Shown here in pieces: positions 42,569-50,415 of a stretch of DNA of 64,000 nt. Source of the stretch: Fulvivirga sp. GTDB taxonomy: Bacteria > Bacteroidota > Bacteroidia > Cytophagales > Cyclobacteriaceae. The notes below the pieces were generated by a model. The model saw only the letters and a list, made by a program, of their open reading frames with translations, ran no database searches and was not told the origin of the DNA. Numbering within the stretch: the stretch's first letter is position 1; each line of letters begins with the position of its first letter. The stretch spans positions 1-64,000 of the forward strand of contig JANQLQ010000083.1 in NCBI GenBank assembly GCA_028280565.1, written 5' to 3'. A program made the position numbers and the translations under genes.

Positions 42569-43735
42569 CTACTGCATCGGGGCCCTCTTAAACGGTTTGG
42601 TTTCGTCAAAGAGTTTCCTATAGGTATTATGGGTTTTAACGATATCTCCCCCTACTTGTTCTACTACGCGGATCATCTTTGGATTGAAATCGCCGATCCA
42701 GTTCATTTCCATGTCGTCATAGCGTGGGTAATCCTTTTGAACCATTTGGGCGGTGGCCATGACCAGTGCCCCTTCCAGTCCTTTACCTTGATGCTCCGGG
42801 ACAATACCGAACACAAGCCCCAGCATCTTATTACAGGTCTTATTCCATTTATGCCAAACAAATTTTAGCTTGCCCAGCAGGTCTAGTTTGCCGTTAACAT
42901 ATTTAAATATTTGGTTTACCTCGGGCAGGTTCATGTAAAAAGCTACCGGCTCATCATTATAATAGCCAAACCAAACGATCTTCTCATCGATGATCGGTTT
43001 CATTTGTTTCATAATGTTTTTTGCCTGTAAGGTGGACATTTGCGCCACGCCCTTGTGCCTGGCCCATGCCTTGTTATAAATGGTCCTGAAATGCTCTGTA
43101 TACTCATCAAGTTTTTTCATCTCCAGGTGCCGAAAGTGGTAAGCCGGGTCCTGGAAAGCCTTTTCAGCTTTTTGCATCAGCCGTTCAGAAAAAGGATCTC
43201 TCACCTTACGTCCGAAGGTGAGTTGCTTGAAATACACCTGGAAGCCATAGCTTTCAAAAAGATCTTGATAATAGGGAGGATTGTAGTTGCAATTATAGTT
43301 AGGGTCAATGTGGAACCCATCCACTAGCAGGCCCCACCATTTGTCCCGCTCTCCAAAGTTGATCGGCCCATCCATCGCTTCCATTCCCCGGGATTCCAGC
43401 CAAGCTTTAGCAAGGTCAAACAGCTTAAAAGCGGCCTGCTGGTCATCAATACACTCAAAAAAACCGATGCCCCCGGTAGGCTGGTCGTTATCTTTATGGA
43501 CCGTTTTTTTATTGATGAAAGCAGCAATACGGCCAATTGTTTTTCCTTCCTCGCTTTTCAATATCCAACGTATACACTCGCCGTGCCGGAATGCTTTATT
43601 CTTCTTAGTGTCAAATACGGCATCTATGTCCTTATCCAAAGGACGTACCCAGTTTTTTTCTTTTTTGTACAGGCGCACCGGGAATTGGATAAATTCCTTG
43701 GCCAGCTTTTTGTCTTTTACTTCTAAAGCATTCAT
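42569..43735 (-). CDS. GNAT-like acyltransferase-related protein
   Basis: 388 residues, conserved in Bacteroidota as an uncharacterised GNAT-like protein. N-terminal part: FIQFPVRLYKKEKNWVRPLD, then GRIAAFINKKTV and GGIGFFECIDDQQAAFKLFD, MDGPINFGERDKWWGLLVDG, YYQDLFESYGFQVYFKQLTF. The C-terminal half has a possible acetyl-CoA loop FGIVPEHQGKGLEGALVMA (Q-x-x-G-x-x pattern), followed by MEMNWIGDFNPKMIRVVEQV. The substrate is unknown. It sits 28 bases downstream of the sensor kinase gene and six bases before the DedA-like gene, suggesting one transcript. Confidence 0.82.
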   Translation of the reverse strand: MNALEVKDKKLAKEFIQFPVRLYKKEKNWVRPLDKDIDAVFDTKKNKAFRHGECIRWILKSEEGKTIGRIAAFINKKTVHKDNDQPTGGIGFFECIDDQQAAFKLFDLAKAWLESRGMEAMDGPINFGERDKWWGLLVDGFHIDPNYNCNYNPPYYQDLFESYGFQVYFKQLTFGRKVRDPFSERLMQKAEKAFQDPAYHFRHLEMKKLDEYTEHFRTIYNKAWARHKGVAQMSTLQAKNIMKQMKPIIDEKIVWFGYYNDEPVAFYMNLPEVNQIFKYVNGKLDLLGKLKFVWHKWNKTCNKMLGLVFGIVPEHQGKGLEGALVMATAQMVQKDYPRYDDMEMNWIGDFNPKMIRVVEQVGGDIVKTHNTYRKLFDETKPFKRAPMQ

Positions 43736-43763
43736 CCCGCAATAATAAACGTTCTGCTCATGA

Positions 43764-45995
43764 TTAAGCAGGTTTTTTGACGTCTTTCCTATTCGGAAGT
43801 GTTATTTTAAAAGTAGTGCCTTGGTCTTTTTTACTGGATACATCAATTTTTCCGCCGAGTTTATCTATGGCGTTTTTCACAATGTAAAGTCCTATCCCGG
43901 ACCCTTCGGAATACTCCGTGGCGCGATAGAACATATTGAATATTTTGGGCAGGGTGGTTCTCGGTATCCCTATGCCATTATCGATTATTTTAATAATGGC
44001 CTCTTTATCATTAGCATCAATGTCTATGGTAATAAAATGCTCCTCCTTGGCGGCATCAACGTATTTTATAGCATTTGAGATCAAGTTCCTGAATATCTCA
44101 TTGATCCTCCACTGGTCACTGTAAAAATCGGATTTGTGTATGTTGATGTTTTTTATGATACTTTCGGCATAAGGCAGGTAATTAAGCTCTTCGAAACAGT
44201 TTTTTACGATTTGTTTAAAGTCGATCCTGGAGATCTCTAAGGCCAGTTTTAAATTCTTAGAATGACTTAACACATCATTAATAAAATGATCCAGTTGCTT
44301 GATCCTATTTTCAATGAGATCAATGTAGGTATTGAGCAATTTCTTGCTGTTATCGTGTTTGGCCAGGTGTACCAGGCCCAGCACGGAAGAAAGCGGGGCG
44401 CGCAGATCATGTGAGACCTTGTAGACAAAATTATCCAGCTCTTCATTTCTTACCTGCAATTCGTTCTCGACCTTTTTCCGGTCAGTGATATCCACGTAGA
44501 TGCCGTAGATACCGATAGTTTCATTCCCGAGTGCTACGGGCACTCCATAAATAATAACAGGAACTAGTGAACCATCTTTATGCCTGCGCAGGGATTCGAC
44601 AGAATTCACCACCCCCTTATCCGCAAATACCTCTATATTAAGGGCTTCTTCTTTACACTCTTCCGGCACCAATACATCATTGATCTGGCAGCCGATAATA
44701 TCCCGCCTGGCATAACCAAAGATCTTCATAAAACCTTCGTTCACTTGTAGCACATTATGATTTTCATCGAGCAAGACCAGGCCTAAGGGAGAATTATTAA
44801 ACAACTGGGTAAATAAAAGCTCATTGTGTTTAGATCGTTGTTCTGCCAGTTTTCGTTCCGTTACGTCTAGCAGCATACCATACCGTATGTTAGGGTTGCT
44901 TCCGCGCGTGTCAGAGGTCCCTTCTATCCATTTGGTTTGCCCATTCACAATAAACCGTCCCTCCCATTCCCATTTGATAGCATTCTGGGCACAGAAGTCT
45001 GAAGTACGTTTAAATTGGTCGACATCATCCGGGTGGACCAGGGACTGTATCAGTGTAGACTCATGCAGTATTTCTTCCGGGGAGTAGCCAAACATTTCGA
45101 TGCATCCCTGGCTGATGTATTTAAAAATAGAACGGTTGCCCGCTTCCTCGTATTCGTATTCGTAGATCACCCCCGGTAGCCCCATGGTCAACAACTGGAA
45201 CTTGAGGTGGTTTTCCGTGAGTATCTCCTCGGCTTGCATTTGAAAGGTCACATCAGAGATCACTACCGCTACTTCCTCTATCTCACCCATTTCATCCTTA
45301 ACTGGAAAAATATGGCCTTTTATGTACTTGGTAGTCTCCAGGCCAAACGGTTTTAAGGCCTTGGTTTGGGCCGGGTTGTAAGCTACGCAAGGTATATCGG
45401 CAGTTTCTCCCCCGAAACCCTTTTCAAGGAAAGGCCTCAGGCCCAATTCATCCAGTTGTTCATCTTTCAAAATATTATATCCCCCACTTTTGACTAGCTT
45501 CCGACCCACCTCTGGGCTAGCCCCCCATATCGTGCCATATGCGCGGTTATAATACTTGGGAGTACCATCAGGACGATAAATGGCTGTGGCTACCGGCGAC
45601 TCCTCAATGAGTGGTTTATACCGGCTGTCTTTTTCCTTTTTGGGCAAATTCGCATAAGACCTATGAAATATGACCAGGCATGCCACGGCATTATCACTTG
45701 GCGCCGCTGTAGGTATGAATGCCGGGGTAAACTCCTGTGTACCGTCAAATGATAGGGAAAATGGCGATAACCCTCCATGTCCTGCCAGGGCATTTTCAAG
45801 ATAACCGGTAAACCAAGCCGGTGAAAATAGACCCGAAACTTGCAATAAGCCGTTTCCAAGCACCTCATCCTGTACGAGCTTTGTTAACTTTTCCATTCTT
45901 TCATTCCACATCACTAACCGCATTTGCTGGTCGACCATAAAGGCCGCTTCAGTGATCGTATCGAACGAAAGACTCCCTTGGTTCCTGGCAATCAT
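43764..45995 (-). CDS. Multi-PAS soluble sensor histidine kinase
   Basis: 743 residues without a clear membrane segment, so probably cytoplasmic. About four PAS-type domains occur at residues 8-115, 128-250, 268-390 (FKYISQGCIEMFGYSPEEIL) and 400-510 (LFNNSPLGLVLLDENHNVLQ). HisKA has the phosphorylated His in VSHDLRAPLSSVLGLVHLA. ATPase boxes are NLISNAIKYVDA, IIDNGIGIPRTT and GSGIGLYIVKNAIDKLGG. The kinase core is very like that of the 32662-34377 kinase. No response regulator gene is adjacent. The signal is unknown. Confidence 0.92.
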   Translation of the reverse strand: MIARNQGSLSFDTITEAAFMVDQQMRLVMWNERMEKLTKLVQDEVLGNGLLQVSGLFSPAWFTGYLENALAGHGGLSPFSLSFDGTQEFTPAFIPTAAPSDNAVACLVIFHRSYANLPKKEKDSRYKPLIEESPVATAIYRPDGTPKYYNRAYGTIWGASPEVGRKLVKSGGYNILKDEQLDELGLRPFLEKGFGGETADIPCVAYNPAQTKALKPFGLETTKYIKGHIFPVKDEMGEIEEVAVVISDVTFQMQAEEILTENHLKFQLLTMGLPGVIYEYEYEEAGNRSIFKYISQGCIEMFGYSPEEILHESTLIQSLVHPDDVDQFKRTSDFCAQNAIKWEWEGRFIVNGQTKWIEGTSDTRGSNPNIRYGMLLDVTERKLAEQRSKHNELLFTQLFNNSPLGLVLLDENHNVLQVNEGFMKIFGYARRDIIGCQINDVLVPEECKEEALNIEVFADKGVVNSVESLRRHKDGSLVPVIIYGVPVALGNETIGIYGIYVDITDRKKVENELQVRNEELDNFVYKVSHDLRAPLSSVLGLVHLAKHDNSKKLLNTYIDLIENRIKQLDHFINDVLSHSKNLKLALEISRIDFKQIVKNCFEELNYLPYAESIIKNINIHKSDFYSDQWRINEIFRNLISNAIKYVDAAKEEHFITIDIDANDKEAIIKIIDNGIGIPRTTLPKIFNMFYRATEYSEGSGIGLYIVKNAIDKLGGKIDVSSKKDQGTTFKITLPNRKDVKKPA

Positions 45996-46133
45996 CCTTG
46001 CAAGATAATTTTAAAATTGATGAAATGCACTTTTTATTCTTACCTGCGTAAGAACAAGGACAAATTAGAAAGTTATTTGATCCACCGATGTCTTCTAATT
46101 TGAAATTACTAATTTGCTGTAAAATCTAACGAC

Positions 46134-47357
46134 ATGAATTCCAGAAAGGTCACTTTTACGAATGCCAATGGCGCAGGCTTATCCGCTAGCTTAGAGATGC
46201 CCCTGGGAGGCAAGCCTATCGCCTATGCCATCTTTGCACATTGCTTTACCTGTTCAAAAAACTTGTCGGCCGTGGTTAACATTAGCAGGGCCCTTAACCT
46301 GCGAAAAATAGCAGTGCTGAGATTTGATTTTACAGGCTTGGGCGATAGTGAAGGTGACTTTTCAGACACCAATTTTTCCTCCAATATCCAAGATCTACAA
46401 TCTGCTTATGATTTCCTTTCCACGGATTACGAGGCCCCGAAAATAATTATTGGTCACTCCCTGGGAGGGGCAGCTGTATTGGCCGCTGCCGGCTCTATGG
46501 AAAGTGTGCGAGCTGTGGTAACCGTTGGCGCTCCTGCCGATCCACCCCACGTAAAAAACTTATTTAAGGAGAGTATAGAAGAGATAAAACAAACAGGAGA
46601 AGCCACGGTGTCGATTGGGGGAAGGCCGTTTAAAGTAAAAGAGCAATTCCTGCACGATTTGGAACAAAATGACCTGGCAGATATGCTTTCAGGACTAAAC
46701 AAGGCCTTATTGATCTTACACTCACCACAGGATCAAATAGTAGGAGTGGAAAATGCTCGCAAAATATATGAAGGCGCCCGTCATCCTAAAAGCTTTGTTA
46801 CCTTGGATGGTGCCGATCACTTGCTAAGCAATAAAGCGGATTCATTGTATGTAGGCGATATCATCTCATCCTGGGCTACACGGTACCTGGATCTGCCAGG
46901 AGAAGCCAGTTTAAATACAGATAGGCAAGTCGTGGTAAGGACCGGGGATGATGGGTTTACCACGGAAGTGAAAGCAGGCAGACACTCTTTCTTAGCGGAT
47001 GAGCCCTCTTCTGTAGGCGGAAAAGATCTTGGACCTACCCCCTATGACCTTTTGATAGCCTCCCTTGGCGCTTGCACAAGCATGACCCTTAGGATGTATG
47101 CAGATAGAAAAGGATGGCCGCTAGAAGAAGTAAGGGTCCATCTCGATCATGGGAAAGTCCATGAGCAAGACTGTGAAAATTGTGAAAATGAGAATGCCAA
47201 AATTGATCAAATAGAACGTGAAATAGAGCTTTTTGGTGATCTTAATGACGAGCAAAGACAAAAGCTGCTGGAAATAGCCGATAAATGTCCCGTACACCGG
47301 ACTTTGCATGGGGAGATCCGGGTGATCACAAAATTAGCAGGGCTCGGGGTTATGTAG
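46134..47357 (+). CDS. Alpha/beta-hydrolase - OsmC fusion protein
   Basis: 407 residues. Residues 1-255 form an alpha/beta hydrolase with the nucleophile elbow IIGHSLGGAAVLA, an aspartate in ILHSPQDQIVGVENAR and the His in LDGADHLLSNK. Residues 262-405 form an OsmC-type domain, which reduces organic peroxides in other proteins: one Cys in SLGACTSMTLRMYADRKG and another in LEIADKCPVHRTLHGEI, plus an extra CENCENEN pair between them. This hydrolase-OsmC fusion recurs in bacteria. The combined function is unknown. It converges on the DJ-1-like gene. Confidence 0.93.
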   Translation: MNSRKVTFTNANGAGLSASLEMPLGGKPIAYAIFAHCFTCSKNLSAVVNISRALNLRKIAVLRFDFTGLGDSEGDFSDTNFSSNIQDLQSAYDFLSTDYEAPKIIIGHSLGGAAVLAAAGSMESVRAVVTVGAPADPPHVKNLFKESIEEIKQTGEATVSIGGRPFKVKEQFLHDLEQNDLADMLSGLNKALLILHSPQDQIVGVENARKIYEGARHPKSFVTLDGADHLLSNKADSLYVGDIISSWATRYLDLPGEASLNTDRQVVVRTGDDGFTTEVKAGRHSFLADEPSSVGGKDLGPTPYDLLIASLGACTSMTLRMYADRKGWPLEEVRVHLDHGKVHEQDCENCENENAKIDQIEREIELFGDLNDEQRQKLLEIADKCPVHRTLHGEIRVITKLAGLGVM

Positions 47358-47434
47358 TGATAGGTACCCTGTAGGTGCCTAATAGATCCGGCTTCAAAAC
47401 GCCTGCATTGGAGTTAAATCAATTGCCAAATAAT

Positions 47435-47502
47435 GGTTAAACAATTTTCGGCCCCGTTCTCAAAGCCCGTAATAAACAACCGGCAATCCCCTATTTTACC
47501 CA
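47435..47502. repeat. Short shared motif (D2)
   Basis: Partner of the 9869-9943 segment. Both contain GGTTAA, a T-rich run, the identical CCCCGTTCTCAAAGCC (here 47452-47467) and AATAAACAA. It lies in the gap between two converging genes, just before repeat B2. Confidence 0.55.
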
Positions 47503-47529
47503 TAGCCTACTGCTTTAATCATAAAACCT

Positions 47530-47719
47530 GGACTCGATAACTATTTATCACTTTGATGTTATCTAGGGTAGTTTTGGCTGGTAAGCTTGGTGAGCCTTAG
47601 TGCATTTGCGACTTGGTGGCCCAGGAAGCTTCGCCATCGAGGCACCAAAGCTCAAAGAATCACTAAGGGATCTTCTTTACGATTTAATCTAGACCTATTT
47701 TTATGTCGAAGCTCGCGTT
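47530..47719 (+). repeat. Family B palindromic repeat (copy B2)
   Basis: Begins with GGACTCGATAAC and TATTTATCACTTTGATGTTA, then CTAGGGTAGTTTTG, the B core with TGGTGGC / GCCATCGAGG arms, AAGCTCAAAGAATCACTAAG, GGATCTTCTTTACGA and TTTAATCTAG. It closely matches B3 at 54511-54708. It lies between converging genes. Confidence 0.88.
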
Positions 47720-47915
47720 AAAAGAATATTTCGGTTACTGTTCAGCACACCCCCAAAACAAAAAATCTCTTCTAGCGCCATTCCTGTCTGCTATATGGGT
47801 GGGCGGGAGCGTGAACAGGAATCTATTTTGCCGGGAAACGAAAGCGAACTCAAAACATAGTACGGGTTATCAATAATTTATAAGTCTAGAAACCGGGGTC
47901 AAAATCATTCTACAG

Positions 47916-48638
47916 CTAGTCGACCTTAATGTGAGGGATCTGACTTAAACTCCAATCAATCACCAATCCCCGGCCTATCCCTTCGGCTGCCTTTTTGCCA
48001 TAAAGCATTTCAGCAAGATAGAGAGCAGGGTCATAGGATTTAGCCCCGCCTACAGATGTTATGAGCTTGCCATCGTGAACAAAGCTCACTCCTTGGTGTA
48101 CGACCAGGTGCGGAAAGGTTTCCCTGTATCGAGGTATGTCTGAAGGAAAAGTCGTAGACTCCTTACCTTCCAAGAGGCCCGCTTTGGCCAATACAAAGGC
48201 TCCATCACACAAGGACATCACAAACTGGGCCGCTCCGCCCGTAGTCTTTACAAAATGGATCAGCTCACGATTTTCCAGATCACTATCCATGCTGTGTTCG
48301 GCACTGGGAACTACTAAAACATCAATTTTAGGCAAGGAATCAGAAAGATAGGAGTAGTCCGGCAAAATCTTGAGTCCTTCAAATGTAGTGATCCAATCTT
48401 TAGTAGGAGCTACGGTAAACACCTCCATTCCTTTTTCAGTGTGAAATACAGTGTGATGCAATATGTCCATCGGGGCCACTAACTCGGAATTATAAACCCC
48501 TTCCACGATTAAAAAAGCTACATTCAATACTTCTGAAGGAGGGTTCACGGGAGCCGTAGTATCGTGTAATTCACTAGTTCCGGGGTTACAGGACGTAGCT
48601 AATGCCCATACAAAGGCAATAATGATTATCTTTTTCAT
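47916..48638 (-). CDS. DJ-1/PfpI-like lipoprotein
   Basis: 240 residues from the ATG at 48638; a much earlier in-frame ATG at 48752 would bury the signal peptide. The N-terminus MKKIIIIAFVWALATSC has a lipobox (Cys at residue 17), so it is likely a periplasmic or outer-membrane lipoprotein. The rest is a GATase1-like fold: VLNVAFLIVEGVYNSELVAP, the nucleophilic Cys in FVMSLCDGAFVLAKAG and SFVHDGKLITSVGGAKSYDP. This matches the regulatory/DJ-1 half of AraC-type GATase regulators, without a DNA-binding domain. A secreted DJ-1-like protein is unusual; its substrate is unknown. Confidence 0.88.
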   Translation of the reverse strand: MKKIIIIAFVWALATSCNPGTSELHDTTAPVNPPSEVLNVAFLIVEGVYNSELVAPMDILHHTVFHTEKGMEVFTVAPTKDWITTFEGLKILPDYSYLSDSLPKIDVLVVPSAEHSMDSDLENRELIHFVKTTGGAAQFVMSLCDGAFVLAKAGLLEGKESTTFPSDIPRYRETFPHLVVHQGVSFVHDGKLITSVGGAKSYDPALYLAEMLYGKKAAEGIGRGLVIDWSLSQIPHIKVD

Positions 48639-48729
48639 TTTCAAAATAGGGAAGAAAATTTTCAACTTAATGCTTATTTGTCTAACCGTACTTATCTCGT
48701 AGATAGTATGGCGCTGAAATGAACGGAAT

Positions 48730-49356
48730 TCACCTCCCTGCATCTTTTTCATAGACCACTGTCATGATCATATTACTAAAAAAATGGTGATATGCCTTCA
48801 TTGTAAGGTTAAATTGCGAAAACCTCCATGAAAAATCCAATAGTTTCTTCCCCGGCAAGTTTGTGAACACTCGAAAAAACAAATACATCCCCTTTACGAG
48901 CAATCGTTGCCAAGGCACGCGGGTCCTGGTGAAATCAGTTTGAAGCCATATCCCGCCATTAGCTAGGTGGTCATAAAGAGTCTCCATGATTTCCGGAAGC
49001 TTCGATTCATCAAATACATCTAAGAAAAATGCGGTGATCACCACGTCGAACTCTCCCGAGGGTATATTCTTTTCCGTGCCTTGTATAAAACGCACCGATA
49101 AGAACTTAAAAGGAAGCTTTTCCCGTGATAGCCGAAGCATTTCACCAGAGCTTTCCAGGTAAGTAACCTGCATTTTCCTGGCGAGCTGGTCCAGGTCTAG
49201 TAGAATATTTCCTGTGCCACCTCCAAGGATCAAAACCCTTGAACCTTGCCGTATCTCTTTTAAAAAGTAAGCCTGTGATGCTCGTATGGAGTCACCGAAT
49301 ACCCATTGGGCAAGTCGGTCATAAAAAGGAGCAACACGATCAAAATTCACTGACAT
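48730..49356 (-). CDS. Class I SAM-dependent methyltransferase
   Basis: 208 residues from the ATG at 49356. SAM-binding motif I is RVLILGGGTGNILLDL, followed by VTYLESSGEMLRLSREKL (motif II) and GEFDVVITAFFLDVFDE (motif for the C-terminal strand). The N-terminus MSVNFDRVAPFYDRLAQWVF resembles UbiE-type methyltransferases, but the core is only distantly similar. Its ATG overlaps the stop of the upstream UbiA-like gene (TGATG), so the two are coupled. A joint role in modifying an isoprenoid-type molecule is an inference. Confidence 0.88.
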   Translation of the reverse strand: MSVNFDRVAPFYDRLAQWVFGDSIRASQAYFLKEIRQGSRVLILGGGTGNILLDLDQLARKMQVTYLESSGEMLRLSREKLPFKFLSVRFIQGTEKNIPSGEFDVVITAFFLDVFDESKLPEIMETLYDHLANGGIWLQTDFTRTRVPWQRLLVKGMYLFFRVFTNLPGKKLLDFSWRFSQFNLTMKAYHHFFSNMIMTVVYEKDAGR

Positions 49357-50174
49357 CAGGCTAAATAGAATATGGGGGCTAAAAAAACTCCATCTCCTAT
49401 CCACCGGTAATGACGTAAAACAAAGGGATTGTCGCGGAAAATATGGATCAAGAATAGGAGTGAAACCATTCCCAGGAAAATAACCTGTCCCGCTGTCCCT
49501 AACAAGAGATTACCGGCCGCCAGCGCAATCTCTAAACAAAACAAGGCTTTGATCAATAGATGGGAGCGATATTCCCCTAAACTCAATACCAAGGAGGGAA
49601 ACGAAGCCTTTTTGTCGAATTCCCGGTCATAAAATGAAAATACCACGAGATTTAAGAGAGCCAATATGAAAAACTGTAAGAAAAGAACAGCATGGGACCA
49701 ACTTAGCTGGCCTTGATAAAGGCTGATAGGCCCAGTAAACAATCCACAAGTATAGATCAGCGCGATCATGATCTCTTTATGCACCAATCCTTTTACTCGT
49801 ACCATATCAAGGGTAAAGAAATAGGCCAAAACCCCGCATCCCAAGGCAGCTCCCCATAAGACCGTGGCAACGGGCAGACTAAATAATAGCACTCCCAAAC
49901 TGATCAGCCCTATGATTATACCTGCACTTAACGTACGAAAATGTTTTTTATGAAAGGAATGCCTCTGGCTCACCAGGGCGTGTTGGTGGCTGCGGGCATC
50001 CACAAGGTGATCAAAGGTGTAGATCATCCATACGGTAAGGCCCAGTGCCAACGAGGTGACGATCGGCATATCAACGCCCAAAACTTTTGCAATATATAAA
50101 GAACCGATGATGGCACCTGCCACAACATCAATACTCAGGATGTTGAGATAGTGATAAAGTTTGGGAACACTCAC
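49356..50174 (-). CDS. UbiA-superfamily-like membrane protein
   Basis: 272 residues with about eight hydrophobic segments. The first Asp-rich motif is YTFDHLVDARSH and the second is SFYDREFDKKAS, at the positions of the two Mg-diphosphate sites of UbiA prenyltransferases, though both are modified from the usual NDxxD and DxxxD. It could be an active prenyltransferase or a divergent relative. It is translationally coupled to the downstream methyltransferase gene. No quinone or carotenoid gene is nearby. Confidence 0.78.
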   Translation of the reverse strand: MSVPKLYHYLNILSIDVVAGAIIGSLYIAKVLGVDMPIVTSLALGLTVWMIYTFDHLVDARSHQHALVSQRHSFHKKHFRTLSAGIIIGLISLGVLLFSLPVATVLWGAALGCGVLAYFFTLDMVRVKGLVHKEIMIALIYTCGLFTGPISLYQGQLSWSHAVLFLQFFILALLNLVVFSFYDREFDKKASFPSLVLSLGEYRSHLLIKALFCLEIALAAGNLLLGTAGQVIFLGMVSLLFLIHIFRDNPFVLRHYRWIGDGVFLAPIFYLA

Positions 50175-50364
50175 CGGGACTAAGGATAAGTTCTACAGGT
50201 AGTAACCTAAGGTTGCTACTGTACAAAATAACGAAATACTGGCTTAAAGCAAGGAAGGAAAATAGAAATATAGGGGTATTCAAATTGGCCTTTCAAAATT
50301 TAAAGCGAGTTACTTCTAAGGCCATGGAAATATCATAATAACGTATGGAGGATTGAAAATGAAA

Positions 50365-50389
50365 GGAGATGTCTTTAAAAGACACCTCC
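50365..50389 (-). terminator. Probable terminator of the lipoprotein gene
   Basis: Hairpin with arms GGAGATGTCTT (50365-50375) and AGACACCTCC around an A/T loop, one mismatched pair. On the minus strand it is followed by TTTCATTTTC. It lies 27 bases beyond the stop codon at 50416. Confidence 0.7.
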
Positions 50390-50415
50390 CCATTGTTTTT
50401 AAAGGTTGACAGGGT

